A stretch of DNA of 35,109 bases. It comes from Hydrogenothermaceae bacterium (GTDB lineage: Bacteria > Aquificota > Aquificia > Aquificales > Hydrogenothermaceae). Location of the stretch: the NCBI GenBank assembly GCA_015490675.1, contig WFXI01000236.1:1-35109 (forward strand), given 5' to 3'. Positions 11,392-19,632 of the stretch are shown here, in pieces. The notes beneath the pieces were generated by a model, which was not told the DNA's origin, did no database searches, and worked only from the letters and a program-made list of their open reading frames with translations. Positions within the stretch are counted from its first letter, which is position 1; the number at the start of each line of letters is the position of its first letter. Position numbers and translations under genes: made by a program.

Positions 11392-12150
11392 ATGATAGAT
11401 TTAAAGTCTAAAGAAGATATTGAGAAACTGAAAGTTGCGAATAGGATAGTTGCAGAAATATTGCAGATTATAAAGGAAGAAACTAAGCCAGGAATGACTG
11501 GCATAGATTTAGATGAAATTGCAAGAAGGGAAGCTGAAAAAAGAGGCGTAAAACCTGCATTTTTAGGTTTATACGGTTTCCCGGCTGCTTTATGTGTGTC
11601 TATAAATGAAGAAATTGTTCACGGTGTTCCAAAGGATAAACCAATAAAAGAAGGTGATATTGTTAGCATAGATTTTGGTGTTGTTTATGAAGGTTGGTAT
11701 GGCGATGCAGCCATATCGTATGTTGTAGGTAATAAAATAAGTGATAGAAAAAAAAGACTTTTAGAAGGCGTAGAAAAAGCGTTATATGCTGGAATAGATA
11801 AATGTTATCCCGGAAATACTGTTCGGGACATCGCGGCTGCTATTGAAGGCACATTGAAGGAGTATAGACTTGCTCCTATTTGTGATTATGGGGGACATGG
11901 AATAGGTAGAAAACCCCATGAAGACCCCCATGTATCAAATTGTGTTGCTAATGCAGAAAATGTAAAGCTGAAAGCTGGTATGGTTTTAGCTATTGAACCT
12001 ATGGCAACACTTGGTAAAAGGGCTAATTATTACAGAAAGCTCAAAGATGGTTGGACAGTTGTTTCTAAAGAAAAAGCAATTGCTGCACATTTTGAGCATT
12101 CTGTAGCTATTACAGAAGATGGCCCTATTATTTTGTCAAAACTTGATTAA
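11392..12150 (+). CDS. map: Methionine aminopeptidase, type I
   Basis: 252 residues. Removes the initiator methionine from nascent proteins with a di-metal centre. The five ligand segments are visible: SIDFGVVYEGWYGDAA (two Asp), GGHGIGRKPHEDP (His), AIEPMAT (Glu) and the C-terminal EHSVAITEDG (Glu). The start after TTTTAGATTATT has no recognisable Shine-Dalgarno, unlike nearly all neighbours. The gene also uses codons such as CGG and GCG that the flanking ribosomal genes avoid, probably reflecting lower expression rather than transfer. Confidence 0.96.
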   Translation: MIDLKSKEDIEKLKVANRIVAEILQIIKEETKPGMTGIDLDEIARREAEKRGVKPAFLGLYGFPAALCVSINEEIVHGVPKDKPIKEGDIVSIDFGVVYEGWYGDAAISYVVGNKISDRKKRLLEGVEKALYAGIDKCYPGNTVRDIAAAIEGTLKEYRLAPICDYGGHGIGRKPHEDPHVSNCVANAENVKLKAGMVLAIEPMATLGKRANYYRKLKDGWTVVSKEKAIAAHFEHSVAITEDGPIILSKLD

Positions 12151-12162
12151 AAAGGGAAGGAT

Positions 12163-12399
12163 ATGGGAAAAAAGAAAAAGGAAGATAAAAAGGAAAAAGG
12201 GATAGTAGTAGAAGGAACTGTAGAAGAAGCTCTTCCTAATGCTATGTTTAGGGTAAAACTTGATACTGGGCATGAAGTTTTAGCTCATGTATCTGGGAAG
12301 ATGAGGATGCACTTTATTCGTATTTTACCAGGAGATAGGGTTAGAGTTGAACTTTCTCCTTATGACCTTACAAGAGGTCGTATTATTTTTAGATTGTAA
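12163..12399 (+). CDS. infA: Translation initiation factor IF-1
   Basis: 78 residues against about 72 usually. The OB-fold core [60 protein letters not shown] is typical and complete. The extra length is a lysine/glutamate leader ([12 protein letters not shown]) at the N-terminus. AAGGGAAGG provides the ribosome-binding site, and the preceding stop codon sits about 12 bases upstream, so the leader cannot be avoided except by an internal start, and no internal start fits. IF-1 binds the A site of the 30S subunit. Confidence 0.96.
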   Translation: MGKKKKEDKKEKGIVVEGTVEEALPNAMFRVKLDTGHEVLAHVSGKMRMHFIRILPGDRVRVELSPYDLTRGRIIFRL

Positions 12400-12422
12400 A
12401 AAACTTTTGAGAGGTGTGAAAA

Positions 12423-12536
12423 ATGAAAGTAAGGTCTTCTGTTAAAAAAAGATGTGAAAAATGCAGAATCATAAAAAGAAATGGCAGAGTAATGGTTATT
12501 TGCGAAAATCCAAAACATAAACAAAAACAAGGGTAA
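12423..12536 (+). CDS. rpmJ: 50S ribosomal protein L36 (missed by the ORF track)
   Basis: A 37-residue [23 protein letters not shown] followed by [17 protein letters not shown], is a clear L36 of the zinc-binding type, with ligands CEKC, a third Cys and the His of NPKHKQ. GAGAGGTGTG lies upstream. It sits between infA and rpsM, the standard position. It was below the length limit of the supplied ORF list; the antisense ORF 12389-12613 is a shadow. Confidence 0.97.
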   Translation: MKVRSSVKKRCEKCRIIKRNGRVMVICENPKHKQKQG

Positions 12537-12548
12537 TAGGAGGAGATA

Positions 12549-12911
12549 ATGGCTCGTATAGCAGGTGTAGATTTACCAGATAGAAAAAGACTTGAAATAG
12601 CTCTTACATACATATATGGAATCGGAAAAACTAGGGCTAAAGAAATACTTCAAAATACTGGAATTGATGGGATGAAAAGAGTTGGAGAATTAACTCCTGA
12701 TGAGTTAAATGCAATAAGAAAATATATAGAACAAAACTACAAAGTTGAAGGTGATTTAAGAAGGGAAGTTGCTGTTAATATAAAAAGACTTATGGATATG
12801 GGATGTTATAGAGGAATTAGACATAGACTTGGTCTTCCTGTTAGAGGACAAAGAACTAAAACAAATGCAAAAACCAGAAGAAAATTCTCTGGAAGAATTA
12901 AAAGAAGATAA
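12549..12911 (+). CDS. rpsM: 30S ribosomal protein S13
   Basis: 120 residues. Typical start [25 protein letters not shown] and the basic tail [22 protein letters not shown], which contacts P-site tRNA. AATAGGAGGAGATA is a near-ideal ribosome-binding site. First gene of the alpha block. Confidence 0.98.
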   Translation: MARIAGVDLPDRKRLEIALTYIYGIGKTRAKEILQNTGIDGMKRVGELTPDELNAIRKYIEQNYKVEGDLRREVAVNIKRLMDMGCYRGIRHRLGLPVRGQRTKTNAKTRRKFSGRIKRR

Positions 12912-12926
12912 TTGGAGGCTACATAA

Positions 12927-13319
12927 ATGGCTAAGAAAAGAAAAAGAAGTACTAAAAAGGTTAAAAGAACAGTTCCTTACGGAATTGCTCATATTCAAGC
13001 AACATTTAATAATACTATTGTAACTATTACAGATAAAGAAGGTAATGTTTTAACCTGGGCATCTGGAGGAACTGAAGGATTTAAAGGAACTAGAAAATCT
13101 ACTCCTTATGCAGCACAAAAAGCTGCAGAAAAAGCTGCTAAAAAAGCTATGGAAGAATTTGGGATGACTGATGTTGAAGTATGGGTAAAAGGCCCAGGAG
13201 CAGGAAGAGAAACTGCTATTAAAACAATTCAGGCTACTGGTTTAAATGTTAGAGTTATAAAAGATGTAACTCCAATACCTCATAATGGATGTCGTCCACC
13301 AGCTAAAAGGAGGGTGTAA
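12927..13319 (+). CDS. rpsK: 30S ribosomal protein S11
   Basis: 130 residues. Recognised from [30 protein letters not shown], the [11 protein letters not shown] motif and the end [18 protein letters not shown], which is invariant for S11. S11 lies on the 30S platform next to the mRNA exit. The overlapping ORF 12829-13023 in another frame is a shadow. Confidence 0.98.
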   Translation: MAKKRKRSTKKVKRTVPYGIAHIQATFNNTIVTITDKEGNVLTWASGGTEGFKGTRKSTPYAAQKAAEKAAKKAMEEFGMTDVEVWVKGPGAGRETAIKTIQATGLNVRVIKDVTPIPHNGCRPPAKRRV

Positions 13320-13322
13320 TAG

Positions 13323-13952
13323 ATGGGAAGATATATTGGTCCTTGGACAAAAATTAGTAGAAGACTTGGTGCTTTTGTAGGTGGAAGTTTAAAATCTTTC
13401 CAAAAAAGAAACTTTCCACCAGGACAACATGGAAGAACCCAAGGTAGAAGAAGAAAACTTTCTGACTATGCAATTCGTCTTCAAGAAAAACAAAAATTAA
13501 GATATTTATACGGTGGGATAAGAGAGAAGCAGTTCAAAAGATATTTTGACGAAGCAGCTAGAATTGCAGGGGTTAGAGGCGGAAACACTGGTAATATTCT
13601 CCTCCAGCTCTTAGAAAGAAGACTTGATAATGTTGTTTATAGAATGGGATTTGCTAAAACTAGATTACAGGCTAGACAACTTGTTAGACACGGCCATTTC
13701 CTCGTAAATGGTAAAAAAGTTAATATACCTTCTTACCAAGTAGACCCTGGAGATATTATTGAGCTTAGAGAAAAAAGCAAAAAATCTCCACTATTCAAAG
13801 AAAACTTAGAGCAAAGAGACCCAAGGTCTATTCCTTCTTGGCTTGAAGTTGATAGAGAAAACTTTAGAGGAAAAGTATTAGAGATACCTGAAGAAATTGA
13901 ACTTGAAATTCCTGTTAATGTTCAGCTCATTATTGAGTACTACTCTGCGTAA
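13323..13952 (+). CDS. rpsD: 30S ribosomal protein S4, zinc-free type
   Basis: 209 residues. Matches S4 through the N-terminal GRYIGPWTKISRRLG, PPGQHGRTQGRRRKLSDYAIRLQEKQKLR and the S4 RNA-binding domain RLDNVVYRMGFAKTRLQARQLVRHGHFLVNGKKVNIPSYQV. The N-terminus lacks the CXXC zinc ligands seen in some bacteria, so this is the C-minus form, in contrast to the C-plus S14 and L36 of the same cluster. Starts three bases after the rpsK stop. Confidence 0.98.
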   Translation: MGRYIGPWTKISRRLGAFVGGSLKSFQKRNFPPGQHGRTQGRRRKLSDYAIRLQEKQKLRYLYGGIREKQFKRYFDEAARIAGVRGGNTGNILLQLLERRLDNVVYRMGFAKTRLQARQLVRHGHFLVNGKKVNIPSYQVDPGDIIELREKSKKSPLFKENLEQRDPRSIPSWLEVDRENFRGKVLEIPEEIELEIPVNVQLIIEYYSA

Positions 13953-13973
13953 ATTATTGGAGGTAAAACGCCT

Positions 13974-14954
13974 ATGCCATTTTTAGAGTTTATAACTCCC
14001 GATAAAATTTATTGGGATGAAATTTCAAAAACAGATACTTATGGAAAACTTTATGTTGAACCTCTAGAAAGAGGTTGGGGAACTACTGTAGGTAATGCTC
14101 TAAGAAGAGTCTTACTTTCTTCTTTAGAAAGTGGAGCTATTACTGCAGTAAAAATACAAGGCGTTGCACACGAGTTTGCTACTATAGAAGGCGTTATTGA
14201 AGATGTAGCAGAAATAATTCTTAACTTAAAAGAAATTAAGTTCAAAATGGAAGAAGGAATAGACAGTGAATTTGCTATACTCGAAGTAAAAGGTCCAGGA
14301 AAAGTAACCGCTAAAGACATAAAACTGCCAAATGGCATAGAAGTTGTTAATCCTGATGTTCATATAGCTACTATTGATAGTCCTGACACTGAATTAAAAA
14401 TGGAAATCAAAATAGAAAAAGGTAGGGGATATGTAACTGTAGAGGAAATGGAAGCTCCTACTGAAATAGGATGGATACTAATAGATACTGCTTTTTCTCC
14501 AATTACTAAATGTACTTTCCATGTAGAACCAACAAGAGTTGGAGATAAAACTGACTATGATAAATTAATCTTAGAAATACATACAGATGGAAGTATTACT
14601 CCTGATGAAGCTTTAACAAAAGCTTCTAACTTGCTTATTAAACACTTTGAACTTTTACTAAATCCAACTGTAAAAAGGGTTGAAACTGTTAAAAAGGCAG
14701 TTCCTGAAAGTATAGCTCAAAGAATTGAAGAAGATAAGTTATCTTTAGCAATTGATGAGCTTGATATTTCTTCTAGAGCTACAAATACTCTTAAAAAACT
14801 TGGAATTCAAACAATTGGTGATTTAGTTAAAATGACAGAAGAAGATTTAAAAGAAGCTAAATCTATTGGTAGAAAAGCTTTAAAAGAGATAAAAGAAGCA
14901 TTAGCAGACTTAGGATTAGAGCTTGCTCCTTCAAAACCTGCAGAAAAACAATAA
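13974..14954 (+). CDS. rpoA: RNA polymerase subunit alpha
   Basis: 326 residues. The N-terminal dimerisation domain contains GRGWGTT-like ERGWGTTVGNALRRVLLSSLESGAITAVKIQGVAHEFATIEGV. After a linker (about residues 235-255) comes the C-terminal domain with ISSRATNTLKKLGIQTIGDLVKMTEEDLKEAKSIGRKALKEI, the helix-hairpin-helix surface that binds UP elements and activators. Length and order are normal. Ribosome-binding site GGAGGTAAAACGCCT. Confidence 0.98.
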   Translation: MPFLEFITPDKIYWDEISKTDTYGKLYVEPLERGWGTTVGNALRRVLLSSLESGAITAVKIQGVAHEFATIEGVIEDVAEIILNLKEIKFKMEEGIDSEFAILEVKGPGKVTAKDIKLPNGIEVVNPDVHIATIDSPDTELKMEIKIEKGRGYVTVEEMEAPTEIGWILIDTAFSPITKCTFHVEPTRVGDKTDYDKLILEIHTDGSITPDEALTKASNLLIKHFELLLNPTVKRVETVKKAVPESIAQRIEEDKLSLAIDELDISSRATNTLKKLGIQTIGDLVKMTEEDLKEAKSIGRKALKEIKEALADLGLELAPSKPAEKQ

Positions 14955-14969
14955 AAGAGGTGAAGATAG

Positions 14970-15344
14970 ATGCGTCATAGAGTAAAAACAAAAAGTTTTC
15001 ATAGACCTAAAGAACAAAGAGAGCATTTATTTGTTAATTTAGCGTGTGCATTGATTGAAAATGGTAGAATACAAACAACAGAAGCAAAAGCTAAAGCTTT
15101 AAGACCTTTCATTGAAAAGTTAATAACTCTTGCTAAAAAACAAACAGTTCATTCAAGAAGATTAATTAATTCTAGATTAAAACATCACAAATCTGCTGCA
15201 GACAAGTTATTTAAAGAACTTGCTCCACTTTATCAAGATAGAAACGGTGGATATACTAGAATATACAAATTAGATAAAAAAAGAAGAGGAGACGACGCAG
15301 AACTAGCTATTATAGAGCTAGTTGATTATCCTTTTGAGGACTAA
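14970..15344 (+). CDS. rplQ: 50S ribosomal protein L17
   Basis: 124 residues. Typical L17: MRHRVKTKSFHRPKEQREHLFVNLACALIENGRIQTTEAKAKALRPFIEKLITLAK and the end KRRGDDAELAIIELV. Preceded by AAGAGGTGAAG. Last ribosomal gene of the cluster; the YggT-family gene follows after two bases and is probably cotranscribed. Confidence 0.98.
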   Translation: MRHRVKTKSFHRPKEQREHLFVNLACALIENGRIQTTEAKAKALRPFIEKLITLAKKQTVHSRRLINSRLKHHKSAADKLFKELAPLYQDRNGGYTRIYKLDKKRRGDDAELAIIELVDYPFED

Positions 15345-15346
15345 AA

Positions 15347-15652
15347 GTGTTTATATTAGGAAATTTTTTAGAGGCGGTGGCCAAAGTATTGGACATCGCC
15401 CTTACTATTTATATGTGGATAGTAATTATCTCTGCTTTAATTTCTTGGGTAAATCCTGACCCGTATAATCCAATAGTTAGATTTTTAAGAAATGCAACTG
15501 AACCAGTCTACAGAAAAATCAGAAAATATATTCCTACATACTTTGGTGGAATAGATATAGCTCCTGTAATAGTTATTTTATTGATTGTTTTTTTACAAAT
15601 ATTCTTAGTTAACTCTCTCTTAGGTTTAGCTTACAAGCTTAAAGGATACTAA
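15347..15652 (+). CDS. YggT-family integral membrane protein
   Basis: 101 residues starting at GTG two bases after rplQ. Two hydrophobic helices (about residues 7-32 and 70-95) flank the signature ISWVNPDPYNPIVRFLRNATEPVYRKIRKYIP, characteristic of the YggT family (CCB3/YlmG), whose members have been linked to division or membrane protein maturation in various organisms; the precise role is not established. Placed at the end of the alpha block it probably shares that transcript. Its stop overlaps the stop of the convergent minus-strand gene. Confidence 0.85.
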   Translation: MFILGNFLEAVAKVLDIALTIYMWIVIISALISWVNPDPYNPIVRFLRNATEPVYRKIRKYIPTYFGGIDIAPVIVILLIVFLQIFLVNSLLGLAYKLKGY

Positions 15653-16467
15653 TTATTTAGTTTCTCTCTTAGGTATAAAAAGTTATATATGCTATCTTCT
15701 AATTTTGGATTTTCATAAAAGAAAAAGAAAATCCCTACTGGATTTTTATCTTTATGCTCAACTATGAAAATTACTATGCCTTCTTCTGTTTCTATTTTTC
15801 CAAAGTCATTGTCTATATATTTTAAAATCTCCTTGTTACATATATTCTCCTGTGTATATATACACTTTTGTGATTCTAAATCAAAATATGCTACTGCAGA
15901 GGTATTTAACAATTGATTAAAAAGGAAAATAGCTTTCTTTTTATCATTTAGAGAAATTTTGCTAAGTTCTTCTATTTTTATTGGATAGATTTTTTCTTTT
16001 AAACTAGCTACTTGATTTAATTTTTGCGAAATTTCTTCATCTTTTCTGGTAATTAAATTTTGTAACCTATTTATAAACTGTATTGCTAAAAGTATTGAAA
16101 CTGTTGCAGGCAACCAAAATAGCAAAATGGAAAATTCTATATATTCAGAAGTATAAAATCCATAAAAAGAGACTACTAGACCTGCAAACAAGAAGGCAAT
16201 TAAATATTTTTTATCTTCTAAGTAAGAAATAAATATAGGATAGAAAAATATTGATAATATTGGATTTGAAGTTAGATATATTACAAATAAGAAAAAGATT
16301 ATATCTGCTAAAATTAAGATGTATTTAGATAAGTCTCTCAAAAAGTAGGCAGAGAAAATATACGCCACAGGAAAAATATAAAGTAAACTGTCTATATCTG
16401 TTCTTTCTAAAAAAGGAATTGCTATTACAATTAACGCAATAACACTTCTTATTAGCAGGTCTTTCAT
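15649..16467 (-). CDS. Unrecognised membrane protein with cytosolic C-terminal domain
   Basis: I choose the ATG at 16467 (272 aa, MKDLLIRSVIALIVIAIPF) rather than the track start at 16497: an AGGAG lies seven bases upstream and the ATG overlaps the TGA of the preceding gene (ATGA), giving coupled translation. Five or six hydrophobic helices fill residues 1-140. A short amphipathic, coil-like segment (RKDEEISQKLNQVASLKEKI) leads to a C-terminal domain of about 100 residues whose alternating pattern with AVAYFDLESQKCIYTQEN and PVGIFFFFYENP is reminiscent of a GAF-type sensor domain. That likeness is weak. The layout (membrane helices, coil, GAF-like) resembles membrane sensors such as PelD, but I cannot name the family. 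Confidence 0.6.
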   Translation of the reverse strand: MKDLLIRSVIALIVIAIPFLERTDIDSLLYIFPVAYIFSAYFLRDLSKYILILADIIFFLFVIYLTSNPILSIFFYPIFISYLEDKKYLIAFLFAGLVVSFYGFYTSEYIEFSILLFWLPATVSILLAIQFINRLQNLITRKDEEISQKLNQVASLKEKIYPIKIEELSKISLNDKKKAIFLFNQLLNTSAVAYFDLESQKCIYTQENICNKEILKYIDNDFGKIETEEGIVIFIVEHKDKNPVGIFFFFYENPKLEDSIYNFLYLREKLNN

Positions 16468-17300
16468 ATCATCTCCTTTGCTAAGAAGTTTATACATGCA
16501 AATATGTTTTTAGCAACATCTTGAGAATTATCAACATAAGGATTTTTCTCAAGGCTTTTAAACCAGATTAAATTGTCTATTTTCAAATCTTCAAAAGAAT
16601 TTTCTATGTTGTATGAAATATTTAAATGATTATTGATAATTTCAAGCATTTCTTTGTTTAAATGGATAAACCCATTAGTTTTATAAATTAGCTTTTCTAA
16701 ACCAAATCCTGTACTATCTACTAGTATATTAAAATGTGCGTCTTTGAAATATTCTTTGTAAATTTTTTCTATAAATGTTTTGCTATTTTTATTGAAAAAT
16801 ATAAACCTGACTCTGTATCCTCTTGGATAATTAACTGTTTTTAACTTATTTAAAATTTCTCTAAATATTTTAATATTTCTATTTTCTAGTACTGTAATAA
16901 AAACATTTATAAATCTATATCCATAACCAAAGTTAAAGTAATAGATTTTTTCTTTTTTCCTATGTGTTTTTTCTTTTATTTCCATAGTAAATTTTTCAGT
17001 TTTTAATTCCTCTTTTGTAAAGAAAACAGGAATGTTGGAACAAAAAGTATCTATATTTGAGTTAGTAATTATTCCTAAAGGATGTTCAACTTCCTTAAGG
17101 TAAATAAACTTGTATGGTTTTAGGTCTTTTACAAAAATAAAGCTGTTTCCTTTATAATTGAATTTTTCATAAGAATAGGTAATTGGCATTAATTTTATAT
17201 TTTTAAATTTAAAAGGTTTAAGGCTTGTTATCGTTAGATTTACTTCAAATTCCTGATAGGAAACATCTAAACTTTTTAATAATTTTGTTATACTTTCCAT
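16464..17300 (-). CDS. Unrecognised soluble protein
   Basis: 278 residues, no signal peptide or membrane helix. I do not recognise it. Visible: an N-terminal beta-rich region (about 1-110), a middle segment FNFGYGYRFINVFITVLENRNIKIFREIL and a stretch FNILVDSTGFGLEKLIYKTNGFIHLNKE that could be an alternating beta/alpha fold. The start ATG at 17300 has no Shine-Dalgarno within 20 bases (AAAAATTTTTATG), but TATAAT at 17338-17333 could be its -10 element, implying a short leader. It overlaps the downstream membrane-protein gene by ATGA, so the two products probably act together. Confidence 0.6.
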   Translation of the reverse strand: MESITKLLKSLDVSYQEFEVNLTITSLKPFKFKNIKLMPITYSYEKFNYKGNSFIFVKDLKPYKFIYLKEVEHPLGIITNSNIDTFCSNIPVFFTKEELKTEKFTMEIKEKTHRKKEKIYYFNFGYGYRFINVFITVLENRNIKIFREILNKLKTVNYPRGYRVRFIFFNKNSKTFIEKIYKEYFKDAHFNILVDSTGFGLEKLIYKTNGFIHLNKEMLEIINNHLNISYNIENSFEDLKIDNLIWFKSLEKNPYVDNSQDVAKNIFACINFLAKEMI

Positions 17301-17317
17301 AAAAATTTTTGTTTTTT

Positions 17318-17334
17318 ATTTTGTAAAGCAAAAT
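17318..17334. promoter_or_regulatory. Inverted repeat between divergent genes (possible operator)
   Basis: ATTTTG-TAAAG-CAAAAT is a perfect 6-bp inverted repeat in the 57-base gap between the unknown minus-strand gene and the aldo/keto reductase gene. It lies next to TATAAT on the minus strand and TATACA on the plus strand, where a repressor would block both. In DNA this AT-rich a short palindrome can be chance. Confidence 0.25.
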
Positions 17335-17357
17335 TATACACTAAAAGGAGACAGGAA

Positions 17358-18368
17358 ATGATATATAAGGAATTTCTAGATTACAAACTTTCTGAAATAG
17401 GAATAGGAACTTATCTTGGAGATACAGATGAGAAAACGGATAACAATTACTATGAAACTATTAAGCTTGCTATTCAAAAAGGAATAAATGTGATAGATAC
17501 TGCTATAAATTACAGAGGAATGAAAAGCGAAAAAGTTATAGGTAAAGTTTTAACTGAAACAGACAGGAAAAAAGTTATTATTTCTACAAAAGGGGGTTAT
17601 ATAACACCTCCTCCAGAAAAGCAGGACCCTGCTAAATGGTTTAAAGAAGAAATGATAGGGAAAGGTATTATTTCACCTCAAGATTTAACCCAAACTGGAA
17701 ATGTAATAACAGCAAAATATATAGACTGGGCTTTTGAAACCAGTTTAAAAAATTTAAACACTGAATACATAGATATTTACTTTTTACATAACCCTGAAGA
17801 CCAGCTTTTAAATTTTGATAGAGAGAGTTTTTATAAAAAAGTAAGAACTGTTTTTAGACTTCTTGAAGGAAAAATACAAGAAGGAAAATTAAAATATTAT
17901 GGTTTTGCAACCTGGAATGGTTTTAGAGTTTCTCCTGATAACAAACAATACTTATCTTTAAAAGATATTTATGATATTGCTGTTGAAGTAGGTGGAGAAA
18001 ATCACAATTTTAGATTTATACAGCTTCCTTACAATATGGCTATGCCTGAAGCTTACTTTTTTAAAAATCAACTAATAGATGGTGAGTATGTATCTACATT
18101 TGAAGCTTGTCAAAAACTAGGTATTTATACATACACAAGTGCTTCTATAATGCAAACAAGAATTTTAGGTAAAATTCCTGAAGAAATAGTTAAAATATTA
18201 GGAGTAGATTCTCAGGTTTTAGCAGCTATACAATTTGTTAGAAGCACTCCTGGAGTTGGAACTGCGTTAATAGGTATGAGTAAGAAAGAGCATTTAGAAG
18301 AGAATTTGAAAATCGAAGAAATTCCTCCTGTAGAAAAATCAGTTATAGATAGTTTAATGAAACAGTAA
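17358..18368 (+). CDS. Aldo/keto reductase family oxidoreductase
   Basis: 336 residues. NAD(P)H-dependent reduction of carbonyl compounds is the family reaction; the substrate here is unknown. The TIM-barrel tetrad is visible: Asp47 and Tyr52 in DTAINYRG, Lys78 in STKGG, His144 in FLHNPED. The C-terminal cofactor-binding segment TPGVGTALIGMSKKEHLEEN is typical. An insert of about 40 residues after STKGG (PPEKQDPAKWFKEEMIGKG onwards) is longer than in short AKRs and resembles the group with a long A loop. AAAAGGAGACAGGAA is the ribosome-binding site. Its TAA overlaps the next ATG (TAATG). Confidence 0.88.
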   Translation: MIYKEFLDYKLSEIGIGTYLGDTDEKTDNNYYETIKLAIQKGINVIDTAINYRGMKSEKVIGKVLTETDRKKVIISTKGGYITPPPEKQDPAKWFKEEMIGKGIISPQDLTQTGNVITAKYIDWAFETSLKNLNTEYIDIYFLHNPEDQLLNFDRESFYKKVRTVFRLLEGKIQEGKLKYYGFATWNGFRVSPDNKQYLSLKDIYDIAVEVGGENHNFRFIQLPYNMAMPEAYFFKNQLIDGEYVSTFEACQKLGIYTYTSASIMQTRILGKIPEEIVKILGVDSQVLAAIQFVRSTPGVGTALIGMSKKEHLEENLKIEEIPPVEKSVIDSLMKQ

Positions 18369-18742
18369 TGGAAAATTTAGTATTTGTTTATGGAACTTTA
18401 AAAAAGGGATACAGCAATCATCATTTATTGAAAAATGGCAAATTTCTAGGTGAAGCCAAAACCAAGTATAAATATGCTCTATATGAAAAGGTTTATCCTT
18501 ATGTATCACATAATCCTAAGGTATCAAACATTCATGGAGAAGTTTATCAGGTTGACAATTTTACTTTGAGAAAACTTGATATTTTGGAAGGGCATCCTTA
18601 TGAGTATAAAAGGGAATTAATTCCTGTTATTTTGAATAATAAAGAATTAAAAGCATGGATGTATTTTAATGATAAATATAAAGGTGGGAAATTAATACCT
18701 CAAGGAATTTATAAAAAACAAACGCCCCGTAAAAGGGGCTAA
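18368..18742 (+). CDS. Gamma-glutamylcyclotransferase-like (AIG2/GGCT fold) protein
   Basis: 124 residues. The family signature FVYGTLKKGYSNHHLL places YGTL at residues 8-11, and LDILEGHPYEYKRE holds the conserved Glu of the catalytic pocket. Members cyclise gamma-glutamyl amines or act on related modified amino acids; the substrate here is unknown. Coupled to the aldo/keto reductase by TAATG. The last codons (KKQTPRKRG) are made of a GC hairpin, GCCCC-GTAAAA-GGGGC, that appears to be the terminator of the convergent operon, so the tail is probably not functionally constrained as protein. Confidence 0.82.
   Translation: MENLVFVYGTLKKGYSNHHLLKNGKFLGEAKTKYKYALYEKVYPYVSHNPKVSNIHGEVYQVDNFTLRKLDILEGHPYEYKRELIPVILNNKELKAWMYFNDKYKGGKLIPQGIYKKQTPRKRG
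18724..18739 (-). terminator. Intrinsic terminator of the minus-strand operon, inside the convergent gene
   Basis: GCCCC-GTAAAA-GGGGC forms a 5-bp GC stem. Reading on the minus strand it is followed by GTTTGTTTTTT, a U-rich tract, nine bases beyond the yfdX stop codon. On the plus strand the bases after the stem are TAAAAACC, so termination in that direction would be poor. The stem is also codons 119-124 of the plus-strand gene. Confidence 0.7.
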
Positions 18743-18747
18743 AAACC

Positions 18748-19632
18748 TTATTTTTCTTTTGTAGTTGTAGATTTTCTTTGCATTTCTTTAACTTTTTTCT
18801 CTAGACTTTCAAATAAAACTTTTTTAGCAGTTTCTTTTTCAACTTTTTCTTCCAATTTATCAATTTCTTCTATAAGAGGTTTAATCTCTTTTTCTGTTTT
18901 TATATATCCAAGAGCTTGAGCAAGCCTAATTTTTCTTTTTGCTTCTTCTAATAGCTGTTTTGCAGAAATTGGATTGTTTTCAAATCTCTTTTTTGCATCT
19001 TCAATTAACATAATAGCTTCTGCTAAAGGTTTAGGAATAATAACCTCTTCTATTTCAATAGAACCTATTGCCACATTTAAGGCATTTAAAGCGTTTTCTA
19101 TGTCTTTTTTCCCAAGTAATTGCTCTGCAAGTTCTATAGCTTTTGTATACACTTCAAGTGGGAGGTAACTTGTTTGAATTTGAATTTCGTTTCTTAGAGC
19201 CTCAAGTAAATCTCTGGCTGCTGGAATATCATTTTTCTCACAGGCTTTTTTTGCTTGTTGTAAAAGCTTTTTAGCAAGCTTTATATCATCAACTCCTTCT
19301 ATTTGAGCTATTACAACACTGATTGGAAGCCTATCTAATTTGTCTTTGTACTGTTTCTGGAGTTTTTGAAGCTTATTTTTTATTTCTTCAATTTTTTGCT
19401 TAGCTTCTCTGGTCTTTCCGTGAGCTAAGAGAAACACTACTTGCTGAGTATCTTGATATGCTCTTAAAGCTTCTTGAATAACCTTTGCAATTTCTTGTTC
19501 TTGAATAGATTTTGTAGACCTTTCTCCTGCAGATTGCATTAACTCTTTTGTAGCTTTATCTGGAGTACTTGATGCAAGTGCAGATGTTGCAATTATTGCA
19601 GATACTAATAAAGAAACTCCTTTTTTAATCAT
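18748..19632 (-). CDS. YfdX-family exported protein
   Basis: 294 residues. A signal peptide (MIKKGVSLLVSAIIATSALAS, cleavage near residue 20) sends it to the periplasm. The body is mostly helical. SYLPLEVYTKAIELAEQLL, ALNALNVAIGSIEIEEVIIPKPLAEAIMLIEDAKK and IRLAQALGY match the YfdX family pattern (LP..Y..A..LA..LL, a V/IIP.PL segment, and LGY). YfdX of enterobacteria belongs to the EvgA acid-response regulon and its Salmonella homologue has been reported to act as a chaperone in vitro. The C-terminal 50 residues form a charged, coiled-coil-like tail. A GGAGGG ribosome-binding site lies inside the preceding 57-aa gene, which overlaps by 8 bases. Last gene of the operon. Confidence 0.8.
   Translation of the reverse strand: MIKKGVSLLVSAIIATSALASSTPDKATKELMQSAGERSTKSIQEQEIAKVIQEALRAYQDTQQVVFLLAHGKTREAKQKIEEIKNKLQKLQKQYKDKLDRLPISVVIAQIEGVDDIKLAKKLLQQAKKACEKNDIPAARDLLEALRNEIQIQTSYLPLEVYTKAIELAEQLLGKKDIENALNALNVAIGSIEIEEVIIPKPLAEAIMLIEDAKKRFENNPISAKQLLEEAKRKIRLAQALGYIKTEKEIKPLIEEIDKLEEKVEKETAKKVLFESLEKKVKEMQRKSTTTKEK

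Noticed and set aside
11392-12150. map as a horizontally transferred gene because of its codon use
   Set aside because: Codons such as CGG and GCG differ from the flanking highly expressed ribosomal genes, but map is in its canonical place; lower expression explains this better.
12829-13023. 64-aa plus-strand ORF between rpsM and rpsK
   Set aside because: Overlaps both conserved genes in another frame and has no own ribosome-binding site.
16468-16497. Upstream ATG at 16497 as start of the membrane protein gene
   Set aside because: It would overlap the preceding gene by 34 bases with no clear ribosome-binding site, while the ATG at 16467 has AGGAG and the common ATGA overlap.
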